Under the pieces are notes generated by a model. That model worked only from the letters and a program-made list of their open reading frames with translations. It was not told the origin of the DNA and made no database searches. The position numbers and the translations under genes were made by a program. Shown here one piece after another: positions 16,919 to 26,453 of a DNA stretch of 64,000 nucleotides. How positions within the stretch are numbered: position 1 is the first letter of the stretch; the number at the start of each line of letters is the position of its first letter. This DNA comes from Stieleria mannarensis (GTDB lineage Bacteria > Planctomycetota > Planctomycetia > Pirellulales > Pirellulaceae), in NCBI RefSeq assembly GCF_014154935.1, contig NZ_JACEHH010000040.1, positions 1 through 64,000 of the forward strand, written 5' to 3'.

Positions 16919-18806
16919 TCTCGGTCCCATTGGGATCCGAAAGGGTGAATTTGATGTGTGTGAAATCGTCCCCTGATTCCGCGTAGATCACTCCGGAGTG
17001 CTTGTCCACGATCCGTTTGCACAGGCTGAGTCCGACGCCTGTTCCGGAGTGGGCTGATCCGCCTATTGTGCGGTACATTTTGAACACCTCGTCGAGCTGG
17101 TCCTGCGGGATGGAGGAACCGGTGTTTTTCACCCCGAAAATCCACGTGTCCCCGGGCTCATCGGCGGTGAAGTGCAGTGTGAAATCGTCACCGCTTGCGT
17201 GGGCCAGTGCATTGGACACCAAGTTGCGATAAAGCAACTCCAGGTACGATTGGTAACCCAACAGATCACGGGGGTGGACGTCCTTTTGCACGACCACCTG
17301 ACGGGCAAAAAGGGTGGTTTCAAACTCTTGAAGCAGTGTGTCGATGATTCGATCAAAGTCGATCGGCTGGCGCTCGCCTTGCTCCTCGGAAACCCGCGTC
17401 AGCGTTCGAAAGTCTTGGACCATCGCCAACATTTGATCCGAGCAGCGTGATGCATCGGCAATCAATAAATGCAACTCGTCATCCTCAATTTCCCGCAAGT
17501 GGTGCGCGACGAGCCCCATCAAATTGGACTGCATCCGCGCCGGTTCACGTAAATCGTGTGCCGCCAGGTGCGTGAAGTGTTCCAGGTCGCTGTTGGTGAT
17601 TTGCAGACGCCGGTTGGCGCCCACCAGTTCCGATTCTTTGTCCTTGATCGTGACGGCCATCTCCTCAAAGGCCGTGGCCAAAACGCCGATTTCGTCGGTC
17701 CTGTCCTTGGGCAATTCAATGACCGGACCGCCTTCTTTGATTCGGTTTGCCGCCTGAGTGATCGCGTAAAGCGGACGGGTCAATACCGAACTGGCCAGGT
17801 AGCCGGTGAACATCGCCAACAGGATCAAGGTAAATGTCACGGCCACGGCCCATCGCACGATGTCGTTTTGCGATTCGTGCAGATTCACGTTGGTCGCGAT
17901 GACACCAATCCCGATCACATTTTCGTGGCGCGAGGAAAACATGTCCGACTTGCCGAACACAATTTGTCGTTTCCCGTCGGCGATCTCGCGCAACGAGGGT
18001 GACAGCGGTCCGGCCAAAAACGCGGCAAGCGATGGGTGGTCGGTGGCGATCGTACGCCCGTGCGGCAATTCGAATCCGAACGTGCGTTCCGGGTCATTGT
18101 GATAGAGATAGTAACCTTCTTGGTTCGTGGCGATGTACTGAAAACTCTCCGAATCCGGCAGCAACAGCGGACGAAAGAGCATGTCGAAGCGGACGTTCAG
18201 GACGACAATGCCGCACTGTTGACCGCGATCATCGTAAACGCCGGCGACAAAACGGACGGTCGGCTGGTAAGGAACTTGGATCTGACCGTTTTCTCGGTTC
18301 AGGTTGATTTTGGAAACGTAAACCTCGTGATTCTGCAGCTGCCGGGACGCGATGAAGTAGTCTCGGCCGGATTTTTGTTGCAGTCGATCATCGGGGATGA
18401 CCGTTGTCTCGCCATCGAGTTGCTCGACACGCACCATTTCTTGACCGTTCTCGTCCAGCCGGATCAGCCGGACTTGGCTGTAGAATGGTTTTGACGATGC
18501 GATTTCGGTGAAAACTCGTTGCAGCTCCGTTTTGGCGAAGACAAAATCGTCCGTATCACGTTCACGCTCGGCCTGTGCGACGGTCCGCACGATAGGCAAC
18601 TGCGCCAATAGCCGCACGTTGTGTTTGATGTTGTCGACTTCCTGTTCCAAACTGCGGATGTCCGAAACAAGGATTTGACGCAGAGAGTCGAATTGCTGCA
18701 TCTGGGCGATCTGCACATAGCCGATGTAGACGGTCGATCCGATCAGGGCTGCGGTCACTAGGATCAAGGTCACTGACAGCCAGCGCAACTGGATCGCAAT
18801 TCTCAT
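16911..18806 (-). CDS. Membrane sensor histidine kinase (Cache-HAMP-HisKA-HATPase)
   Basis: The start at ATG 18806 is preceded by GAGAGG, giving 631 residues. Membrane segments lie at about 8-30 and 314-337. The periplasmic part between them resembles a double Cache sensor (FYSQVRLIRLDENGQEMVR, GRDYFIASRQL, VRFVAGVYDDRGQQCGIVVL). HAMP follows at about 335-388. HisKA has H417 in LAAHDLREPARM, as in cyanobacterial phytochrome Cph1. The ATPase lobe has RNLVSNALAHA and GTGVGLSLCKRIV. The likely partner is the Rcp1-like regulator at its 3' end. The Cache ligand is unknown; small organic acids or amino acids are common. Confidence 0.9.
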   Translation of the reverse strand: MRIAIQLRWLSVTLILVTAALIGSTVYIGYVQIAQMQQFDSLRQILVSDIRSLEQEVDNIKHNVRLLAQLPIVRTVAQAERERDTDDFVFAKTELQRVFTEIASSKPFYSQVRLIRLDENGQEMVRVEQLDGETTVIPDDRLQQKSGRDYFIASRQLQNHEVYVSKINLNRENGQIQVPYQPTVRFVAGVYDDRGQQCGIVVLNVRFDMLFRPLLLPDSESFQYIATNQEGYYLYHNDPERTFGFELPHGRTIATDHPSLAAFLAGPLSPSLREIADGKRQIVFGKSDMFSSRHENVIGIGVIATNVNLHESQNDIVRWAVAVTFTLILLAMFTGYLASSVLTRPLYAITQAANRIKEGGPVIELPKDRTDEIGVLATAFEEMAVTIKDKESELVGANRRLQITNSDLEHFTHLAAHDLREPARMQSNLMGLVAHHLREIEDDELHLLIADASRCSDQMLAMVQDFRTLTRVSEEQGERQPIDFDRIIDTLLQEFETTLFARQVVVQKDVHPRDLLGYQSYLELLYRNLVSNALAHASGDDFTLHFTADEPGDTWIFGVKNTGSSIPQDQLDEVFKMYRTIGGSAHSGTGVGLSLCKRIVDKHSGVIYAESGDDFTHIKFTLSDPNGTEIT

Positions 18807-18911
18807 GGGGCCTCTCGGGTGCGGTCGTCGTGAAGGTTGATGGTTATTATGTCGTGCTGCGGAGTGATCCGCATGCGCTGGTGTCCAACATGCACTTCTG
18901 CAGACGGAAAG

Positions 18912-19778
18912 ATGATCGATCGAAACGGGCAATTGGGATTAACACAACTTACCTTGGTTGCGGCAATCAGTTTACTCGTTGCCAAACCGGACGGTTTCGC
19001 TCAAACGCCCGGGCGCGTCCAAGACCTCCGGACGCCGGCGGTGACCGCCGGAGAACCTGCGGCGGGCAAACGCGTCCGGCAGGTTCTGCCTGCCTACCAG
19101 GGATCCAATGTCTATCACCTGCTTTACCTTCCGACCGATTGGCAACCCGATCAAAAGTATCCGGTGATCGTCGAATACGCGGGCAACCAATACCAAACCA
19201 GCCCCGGCACGGTCGAGGGCAGCAACTTGGGATACGGCCTGTCCGGGGGCAAGGGGGCGATCTGGGTTTGCATGCCCTACGTCAATACCCAGCAGCAGCG
19301 AAATCAGCAGCGTTGGTGGGGCGATATCGATGCGACCGTGGCGTATTGCAAACAGACCGTAAGGACGGTTTGTCAGCGTTACGGCGGTGACCCCGAAAAC
19401 CTGTTCATCGCCGGTTTTTCCCGTGGGGCGATCGCCTGCAATTTCATCGGACTCTACGACGATGAAATCGCGGCGCTTTGGCGCGGATTCATCTGCCACA
19501 GCCACTACGACGGGGTGAAACAATGGCCCTATGCCGGCAGTGACCGCCGGTCGGCCGCGAATCGATTGAGGCGACTTGGGGATCGGCCGCAATTCATCAG
19601 TCACGAAAAATCCGTCGCCGCAACGCGCGACTATTTGGCTGAAGTCATGCCGGATGGAAACTTCACCTTTCAAACCCTGGCGGGCTGGGACCATACCGAC
19701 ACTTGGGTTCTGTACGACATTCCCCAGCGGACCACACTGAGAGAATGGTTCAACGCCACGTGTCAGGAAACTCGCTGA
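18912..19778 (+). CDS. Exported alpha/beta-hydrolase esterase
   Basis: From ATG 18912 (288 residues) there is a signal peptide ending near GFAQT. The fold is alpha/beta hydrolase: strand and loop in YPVIVEYAGNQY, then the nucleophile elbow GFSRGA, and a probable catalytic His in LAGWDHTDTW. The layout resembles feruloyl esterase or poly-hydroxybutyrate depolymerase-like planctomycete enzymes. Substrate unknown. Its 3' end overlaps the convergent symporter gene by 29 bp. Confidence 0.75.
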   Translation: MIDRNGQLGLTQLTLVAAISLLVAKPDGFAQTPGRVQDLRTPAVTAGEPAAGKRVRQVLPAYQGSNVYHLLYLPTDWQPDQKYPVIVEYAGNQYQTSPGTVEGSNLGYGLSGGKGAIWVCMPYVNTQQQRNQQRWWGDIDATVAYCKQTVRTVCQRYGGDPENLFIAGFSRGAIACNFIGLYDDEIAALWRGFICHSHYDGVKQWPYAGSDRRSAANRLRRLGDRPQFISHEKSVAATRDYLAEVMPDGNFTFQTLAGWDHTDTWVLYDIPQRTTLREWFNATCQETR

Positions 19779-21255
19779 TCTGGATCCCCCAGACGATCGG
19801 CAGCACCCAATAAACAAACGCGGTCAGCAACAGGATCGAAATCACGTTTAACCAAATTCCTGCGCGCACCATATCCGGAATCCTCAAGTGCCCCGATCCG
19901 AACACCACGGCATTGGGCGGCGTCGCGACCGGCAGCATGAACGCGCAAGACGCCGCCACCGTCGCGCCGACCATCAACAGGAACGGGTGCACGTTCATCG
20001 CAACGGCCATGGAGGCCAGGATCGGCAACAGCATCGAGGTCGTGGCCAGATTCGACGTGATCTCGGTCAGGAAGTTGACCGCCGCGACCAGGATCAACAC
20101 CAGCAGCAACATCGACACCGACTCCAGCAGCGTGGTTTGGGAACCGATCCAAACCGCCAACCCGCTGGACGTGAACCCCTCGGCGAGCGCCATCCCGCCG
20201 CCAAATAACAGCACGATCCCCCACGGCAGGTTTTTTGTGTCTTCCCAAACCAACAGCGGCAACCGTTTCCCGTCCTGGTTGAAATTGCCACTGGGGATCA
20301 AAAACAGGCATAGCCCACCGGTCATGGCGATGATTGTGTCGTCCAGTCGCGGGAACAATCCCAGTTGCTGCTGCAGAAACGATCGGCTGATCCATGCGGC
20401 TGCGGTCAACGAGAACACGCCGAGCAGCAGTTTTTCTTCCAGTGAAAACGCCTTTAACGCCTGGAGTTGTTTTTGAATCTCCTGACGCCCGCCGGGAAAA
20501 CTCTTCTGTCGAAACTGAAACGCGAATCGCGTCAGGTAAACCCAACACAGGGCCAGCAAAATCAGCGAGATCGGCAGTCCAAACTTGAACCACTGCAGGA
20601 AGCTGATTTCCACACCGTAGACTTCTTGAACGACCCCGGCCAGCACCAGGTTGGGCGGCGTGCCGATCAGGGTGGCGATGCCGCCGATCGATGCGCTGTA
20701 GGCGATCGCCAGCATCAACGCCTTGCCAAACGTCTCATTCTCGCCGGCTTCGGTTTGCGGATTGTCGCGCAACTGGGTCACGATGGCCATCCCGATCGGC
20801 AGCATCATGACCGCGGTCGCGGTGTTGGAAATCCACATCGACAACCCCGCGGTGGCGACCATGAACCCGAGAATGATTCGGGTGATGTTGGTGCCGATCA
20901 GGTTGATGATGTTCAGCGCGATCCGCCGGTGCAGTCCCCATTTTTCGATCGCAATCGCGATCAAAAACCCCCCGATGTACAGAAAGATGTAGCGGTGGCC
21001 GTACTGGGATGTGGTCGCTTGCAAGTCGACGGCGCCGGTCAACGAAAACAGCACGATCGGCAACAGCGCCGTCGCGGCAATCGGGATCGCTTCGGTCACC
21101 CACCAGACGGCGATCCAAGCCGTCGACGCCAACACCGCGTTGGCCTCCGGGCTCAAACCGGGCGGATGAACGAACATCAAGATCAGGGCAAACAGGATCG
21201 GCCCGGCGATCCGTCCGACAAACTTGGCAGAGAAGGTCATGGTGTGCGTGGTCAT
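19750..21255 (-). CDS. DASS (SLC13) family sodium/anion symporter
   Basis: The 501-residue protein has about eleven membrane segments. The two SNT motifs that bind sodium and carboxylate are present (WISNTATAVMMLP near 140 and TEITSNLATTSMLLP near 410). The N-terminus (LSPEANAVLASTAWIAVWWVTEA-like pattern, ALLPIVLFSLTGA) is typical. It should import dicarboxylates or sulfate together with Na+. Sulfate would suit a sulfatase-rich organism only in the sense of handling it, so specificity stays open. Confidence 0.9.
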   Translation of the reverse strand: MTTHTMTFSAKFVGRIAGPILFALILMFVHPPGLSPEANAVLASTAWIAVWWVTEAIPIAATALLPIVLFSLTGAVDLQATTSQYGHRYIFLYIGGFLIAIAIEKWGLHRRIALNIINLIGTNITRIILGFMVATAGLSMWISNTATAVMMLPIGMAIVTQLRDNPQTEAGENETFGKALMLAIAYSASIGGIATLIGTPPNLVLAGVVQEVYGVEISFLQWFKFGLPISLILLALCWVYLTRFAFQFRQKSFPGGRQEIQKQLQALKAFSLEEKLLLGVFSLTAAAWISRSFLQQQLGLFPRLDDTIIAMTGGLCLFLIPSGNFNQDGKRLPLLVWEDTKNLPWGIVLLFGGGMALAEGFTSSGLAVWIGSQTTLLESVSMLLLVLILVAAVNFLTEITSNLATTSMLLPILASMAVAMNVHPFLLMVGATVAASCAFMLPVATPPNAVVFGSGHLRIPDMVRAGIWLNVISILLLTAFVYWVLPIVWGIQISEFPDTWR

Positions 21256-21658
21256 TCAACGGGCGTCGTCCGTGGAAGAGGGGGGGGAGAAGATTTTGGA
21301 GGTAGGAAGATTTTGGAGGGAAGTGTCTGCGGAAAGGAAACGGAGTCAGAGTCGCCGGTCGGCACGCAATTTTCTTACCTCCTAAATCTTCCTACCCACA
21401 CTTCAACGCTTACTGTTCCCGTCTCGATCAAGGGGACCGTTTTGACGATCGGCTGACCAATCTAGCAGATCTCATTCGCAGCGAGAGACGGCGGCGCGAT
21501 CGTTCCCCCCTGCCAGGCGAACACGCGAAAACCGCCGCAGCCGATTGCCGCATTGGTGATCTTGACCGACTCGGATTCTCCATGATCGAGTATCCTATGG
21601 ATTGACCGATCGGTCCGTTCCCTTCCCTCCTGCGACTTTCCCCACCTTTGATCCGCCG
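21256..21658. other. Divergent intergenic region with AAGATTTTGGAGG repeats
   Basis: The spacer separates the divergent symporter and cytochrome-fusion genes, so both promoters should lie here. GGTAGGAAGATTTTGGAGG-like units occur at about 21288-21320, and the inverse CCTCCTAAATCTTCCTACC at 21376-21396, forming an imperfect inverted repeat. Related units recur at 32145-32240 and 28020-28075. No open frame is convincing. Confidence 0.6.
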
Positions 21659-24600
21659 ATGAATCCTTCCTGCTCCGCTCTGTGGCGCGCGTTCTTGTTC
21701 GTGTCTGTTTCCGTCTTGCTGCCGAGATTCCTGTCGGCCCAATCAGAGACGTCTCGATTCCAAAAAATCGTTCTCAGTGAATCGTTTCACAGCGAAGGGG
21801 CCGACGTGGCGGACATCGATGGTGACGGGCACAACGACATCGTTTCCGGGCCGTATTGGTACCAAGGGCCGGACTTCCGCACGCGACACACTTACGCCGA
21901 GGTCAAAAACTACTCGATCAAGGCCTACTCCGATCACTTCTTTTCCTTCGCACGCGACTTCAACGGCGATGGGCACATCGATGTGTTCTGCGTCCCGATG
22001 CCCGGCACGGCGGGCGTGTGGTACGAAAATCCCGGAACCGCGGATCGATCATCGACCTGGAACCGCCACACCGCGCTGTCGAGTGTCGACAACGAGTCGC
22101 CGACGTTTTCGGACATTGACGGAGACGGTGTGGAGGAACTGGTTTGCATCCACAAAGGATGCTACGGCTATGCCCGGCCCGATGCCACTGATCCAACCGC
22201 GCCGTGGTCATTCACCCCCATCAGCGACGACCGTGGCTACGGGCGATTCACGCACGGGTTGGGCGTCGGCGACGTGGACGGCGACGGGCGTGCCGATCTG
22301 CTAGAAAAAGACGGCTGGTGGAAACAGCCTGAAACGAGCGGCGAAACGTTTAAGTTTCACCCGGTGAAATTCGCCGCTTCGGGTGGATCCCAAATGTTCG
22401 CCTATGACTTTGACGGCGACGGCGACAACGACGTGCTATCGGTCAAAAATGCGCACGGGTATGGATTGAGCTGGTTCGAGCGACGCGGCAGCGGTGAGGA
22501 GTATCTGTTCGTCGAACGTCTGATCCTGGGCAGCAAGCCGTCGGACAATCCCTACGGACTGGCGATCTCCCAAATGCACGCGGTCGCACTGGCCGACATC
22601 GACGGCGATGGCATCAAAGACATCGTGACGGGAAAACGATTCTGGGCCCACGGCGGGAATGATCCGGGCGCGTCCGAGTTGCCGGTGTTGTACTGGCTGC
22701 GTACCGTCCGCTCCGAATACGGCGTCAATTTTCAGCCGCATCTGATCGACCAGCGTGTCGGCGTAGGAACTCAGTTGACCACCGCGGACGTCGACCGCAA
22801 CGGACACGTCGATGTCATTGTCGGAAACAAGCTGGGGACCTATGTGTTGCTCAACAGCGGAAACGCTGAACCGGCCCCCGAACCGTCGTCCGACGCGGCA
22901 CATCCCGTCGGCAGCGACGAATTTAAAACCGCCGTCAGGACCACCGAACCGCTGACGCCTGAACAGGAGCGTGAGTCGTTTGTTCTGCCGGCAGGGTTCA
23001 AAGTACAGCTCGTCGCCGCCGAACCCGAAATTGCCAAGCCGATGAACTTGGCCTTTGACGCCAAGGGGCGGTTGTGGGTCAGCAGCAGCGTCGAGTACCC
23101 GTTCCCCGCTGCCGAAGGCGAAGGACGCGATACGATCAAGATCCTCGAAGACACCGACGACGACGGTCGCGCCGATAAAATCACCACGTTCGCCGACGGG
23201 CTGAACATCCCGATCGGATTGTATCCCTATCGTGACGGCGTGATCTGTTACAGCATCCCCAACATCTGGTTCTTGCGTGACACCGACGGCGACGATCGAT
23301 GCGACACACGCGAGATCCTGTACGGGCCCTTCGACTACTCACGCGACACCCACGGCATGTGCAACGGATTCACCCGTGGGTACGACGGCTGGCTGTACGC
23401 CTGCCATGGGTTCAACAATCAATCCTCGGTCACCGGCGGCGACGGTCACACGGTCACGATGCACTCGGGCAACACGTTCCGGATTCGCACCGACGGATCG
23501 CGGATCGAACATTTCACCGACGGCCAAGTCAATCCGTTCGGCATGGCGATCGATCCCGACGGAGACTTGTTTACCGCCGACTGTCACACCAAACCGGTCA
23601 CCTTGCTGATGCGGGGTGGCGTGTATCAGGGGTTCGGTAAGCCTCACGATGGCTTGGGGTTTGTCCCCAATGTAATGGAACACTTGCACGGCAGCACGGC
23701 CATCGGCGGGATTGCTCTGTACCACGACAACGCGTTCCCGCCGGTCTATCACGGCAACTCCTTCGGTGGCAACGTGATGACCAGCCGGATCAATCGCAAT
23801 TCGATTCAACGCAACGGATCGACGGTTTCGGCACGCGAAGAATCCGATTTCTTGATTTCCGGCGATCCCTGGTTTCGACCGGTCGATTTGCAGGTCGGTC
23901 CCGATGGCGCCTTGTACGTCGCCGACTTTTACAACCGCATCATCGGGCACTACGAAGTCGGGCTCGATCACCCCGGTCGCGATCGTCACCGCGGACGGAT
24001 CTGGCGGATCGTCTTTGACGACCCGGCGGACGTGCGTCGGGACATGCCCGAGGTGACATCGAATCGAAGCTCGTTTGATGCGAACGATGACCAGATCTCT
24101 CGGGCGATCGGCCAGTTGGATTCAGCCAACCTGACCCGACGTGCCCTCGCGGCAGATCGGCTGGCCGATCAGTTCGGTGCCGCCGCGGTCGAACCGATTC
24201 GCGGGGCGTTTGCCGAAAGCCCCAGCGCCGACGCGAAAGTTCAGATGCTGTGGGTTCTGCACCGGTTGGGCGCGATCACCGATTCTGAGATCCAGGCCGC
24301 GGCGCAGGACGAATCTGCCAGGGTCCGCGTTCACGCGATGCAATTGATCGGAGCCAGAGACGGTGCCGATGAAGTGTTATCGGCGTTGTTGCTCGCGGGA
24401 TTGCAGGATCCCGATGCGATGGTGCGGCGCTGTGCGGCGATCGCCGCGGCGACATCTCCTTCGATGCCGCTGACCGTCCAGTTGATGAAAACACTTCATC
24501 AAACTCCGGCGTCGGATGTCCACCTGATCCACGCGATCCGCATGTCACTGCGCGACCACCTTCGCGACGCCGATCGTTTTCGCGTCTTCACCGATTCCCT

Positions 24601-26368
24601 TACTACGCAAGACATGCGGGCTGTGATCGACCTCTGCTTGGGCATCCGGACCGCATTTGCCGGCGAGTTTCTGGCTGCCCACGTGTCACAGCTTCAGGAT
24701 TTACAGCCGGAACAACTGTCGACCTATCTGGCTTTCGCCGCTCGCTATGCTTCACCGCAGCACTTGGATTCGATCGCCCGGATGGCCGAAGACCGTTTCG
24801 AAGACAACGTCGCATTTCAAGAAGACTTGCTGCGTTCGATCCGCAACGGACTCGGCCAACGCGGCATCGAAAACCCCACGGTAGTAACCGACTGGGCGAC
24901 GCGTCTGGCACGTCGCTACCTTGGTCTGCGTGAGGGTGATGCGTTGTTGCCCGAGAGTCCGCGGCAAATCGGTTGGACCTACTTGCCGTACCCCGGCACG
25001 CCGGACCACGGTAATCCCTGGGTGTTGTCGACCAACCGCAATTCAGCTGACGGTCAACCGGCGTCCAGACTGCACAGCAGTTTCCCGCTCGGCGAGTCCC
25101 GGACCGGAATTTATCGCAGCGATTCATTCCCGTTGCCCGAGCAGCTGACGTTTTTTGTGGCCGGACACGACGGCTTTCCCGACAAACCGCTCCAGAATTT
25201 GAACGTGGTGCGTGTTCGCGACGCGGTGTCCCAAGCGGTGCTGCAGACCTGGAGCCCGCCGCGGAATGACACCGCACAAAAAGTGACTTGGCGATCCGGT
25301 GACGCGGCCGGTCGCGACGTGTTTGTCGAACTGGTCGACGGGGATACCGCCGGGGCGTTCGCGTGGATGGCGGTGGGACGTTTTTCGATCGAAGGATTGA
25401 ATCCCAGCAACCAGGCGAGCGAATTTAGCAAGGCCGCTCGATTGATCGGCGACTTCGAACTGAACGGGCTCGCCGGCGTGGCGACGCAGGTGCTTCGTGA
25501 CGGTGACATCGGCCGTCAACTTGCCGCCGACTTTGCGACGGCCATTGCGGCATTGAACTCCAGCTCGCATTCCTCGGCGCTCGCCCAGTCCATCGCCGTC
25601 GTTGGCGTTGATCCGGCATTGCGCGGCGAACTGACCGACCTGTTGTTGAACCCCGACAACGACCAGATCGTCCCCGTGATGGGCAAGGTCACCAAGCTGG
25701 CCACGGCGGCCGAACAGTTGCGGATCGCGGGAAAACTTTCGTCGGATCAATCCGGTGTGCAAACGCTGTTGGCACTCGTCGAAGCCGGCCAAGCGTCGCC
25801 GCGATTGTTGGTCGATCCGGCCATCAGCGGCAAACTGGACAGTTTGGCGACCGAGGAGCAGTCGCATCGGATCTCAAAACTGACCGGAGATCTGCCGAGC
25901 GAGGACCAAGCGTTGGTCGCGGCAATGAACGCGCGGAAAGCGGCCTATGTGCGTGACGGAGGCGACGCCGGCGCCGGGGCCGCGTTGTTTACCAAGCAGT
26001 GTGCCGTCTGCCATCAAATCGCCGGCAAGGGAGTGGCCGTCGGTCCGAACCTGGACGGGGTGGGCAATCGCGGACTGGAGCGGTTGATCGAAGACGTGCT
26101 GACCCCGAACCGCAACATCGACGCCGCGTTCCGTGCCAGCGTCGTGTTGACCGATGACGGTCAGGTGTACAGTGGTTTGATCAAGCGGACCGATGGCGAA
26201 CAATTGGTGATCGTCGATCAGACGGGCAAAGAAATCAACGTCCCCGTTGACGAGATCGTGCGTCAAAAAATCGTGGGCAATTCCCCCATGCCGGCAAACT
26301 TTCATGAGACGCTGAGCGAGGAACAAACCAAAGACTTGTTGGCGTACCTGTTGTCGTTGGTGCACTAA
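21659..26368 (+). CDS. Giant FG-GAP / PVC-type dehydrogenase / HEAT / cytochrome c fusion
   Basis: The ATG at 21659 gives 1569 residues. A signal peptide is followed by FG-GAP (VCBS) calcium-binding repeats (DVADIDGDGHNDIVSGPY, DIDGDGVEELVC, DVDGDGRADLLEKDG, DIDGDGIKDIVTG) to about residue 420. Next comes the PVC-type membrane-bound dehydrogenase propeller (FVLPAGFKVQLVAAEPEIAK through GPDGALYVADFYNRIIGHYE) to about 790. HEAT-like helices follow to about 1100, then a beta-rich stretch. The C-terminus is a cytochrome c domain with CAVCH (near 1440) and a later Met ligand candidate in GNSPMP. Such proteins are presumed periplasmic electron-transfer or sugar-dehydrogenase-like enzymes. The added N-terminal FG-GAP module is the notable part. 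Confidence 0.88.
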   Translation: MNPSCSALWRAFLFVSVSVLLPRFLSAQSETSRFQKIVLSESFHSEGADVADIDGDGHNDIVSGPYWYQGPDFRTRHTYAEVKNYSIKAYSDHFFSFARDFNGDGHIDVFCVPMPGTAGVWYENPGTADRSSTWNRHTALSSVDNESPTFSDIDGDGVEELVCIHKGCYGYARPDATDPTAPWSFTPISDDRGYGRFTHGLGVGDVDGDGRADLLEKDGWWKQPETSGETFKFHPVKFAASGGSQMFAYDFDGDGDNDVLSVKNAHGYGLSWFERRGSGEEYLFVERLILGSKPSDNPYGLAISQMHAVALADIDGDGIKDIVTGKRFWAHGGNDPGASELPVLYWLRTVRSEYGVNFQPHLIDQRVGVGTQLTTADVDRNGHVDVIVGNKLGTYVLLNSGNAEPAPEPSSDAAHPVGSDEFKTAVRTTEPLTPEQERESFVLPAGFKVQLVAAEPEIAKPMNLAFDAKGRLWVSSSVEYPFPAAEGEGRDTIKILEDTDDDGRADKITTFADGLNIPIGLYPYRDGVICYSIPNIWFLRDTDGDDRCDTREILYGPFDYSRDTHGMCNGFTRGYDGWLYACHGFNNQSSVTGGDGHTVTMHSGNTFRIRTDGSRIEHFTDGQVNPFGMAIDPDGDLFTADCHTKPVTLLMRGGVYQGFGKPHDGLGFVPNVMEHLHGSTAIGGIALYHDNAFPPVYHGNSFGGNVMTSRINRNSIQRNGSTVSAREESDFLISGDPWFRPVDLQVGPDGALYVADFYNRIIGHYEVGLDHPGRDRHRGRIWRIVFDDPADVRRDMPEVTSNRSSFDANDDQISRAIGQLDSANLTRRALAADRLADQFGAAAVEPIRGAFAESPSADAKVQMLWVLHRLGAITDSEIQAAAQDESARVRVHAMQLIGARDGADEVLSALLLAGLQDPDAMVRRCAAIAAATSPSMPLTVQLMKTLHQTPASDVHLIHAIRMSLRDHLRDADRFRVFTDSLTTQDMRAVIDLCLGIRTAFAGEFLAAHVSQLQDLQPEQLSTYLAFAARYASPQHLDSIARMAEDRFEDNVAFQEDLLRSIRNGLGQRGIENPTVVTDWATRLARRYLGLREGDALLPESPRQIGWTYLPYPGTPDHGNPWVLSTNRNSADGQPASRLHSSFPLGESRTGIYRSDSFPLPEQLTFFVAGHDGFPDKPLQNLNVVRVRDAVSQAVLQTWSPPRNDTAQKVTWRSGDAAGRDVFVELVDGDTAGAFAWMAVGRFSIEGLNPSNQASEFSKAARLIGDFELNGLAGVATQVLRDGDIGRQLAADFATAIAALNSSSHSSALAQSIAVVGVDPALRGELTDLLLNPDNDQIVPVMGKVTKLATAAEQLRIAGKLSSDQSGVQTLLALVEAGQASPRLLVDPAISGKLDSLATEEQSHRISKLTGDLPSEDQALVAAMNARKAAYVRDGGDAGAGAALFTKQCAVCHQIAGKGVAVGPNLDGVGNRGLERLIEDVLTPNRNIDAAFRASVVLTDDGQVYSGLIKRTDGEQLVIVDQTGKEINVPVDEIVRQKIVGNSPMPANFHETLSEEQTKDLLAYLLSLVH

Positions 26369-26453
26369 TGATTCGCAACGCGATGTTCCATCGGGTACGA
26401 TGAACGATTGACGGACTCTTTCACAGGGACTTGGGAATCAGGGGAGCACGGTG

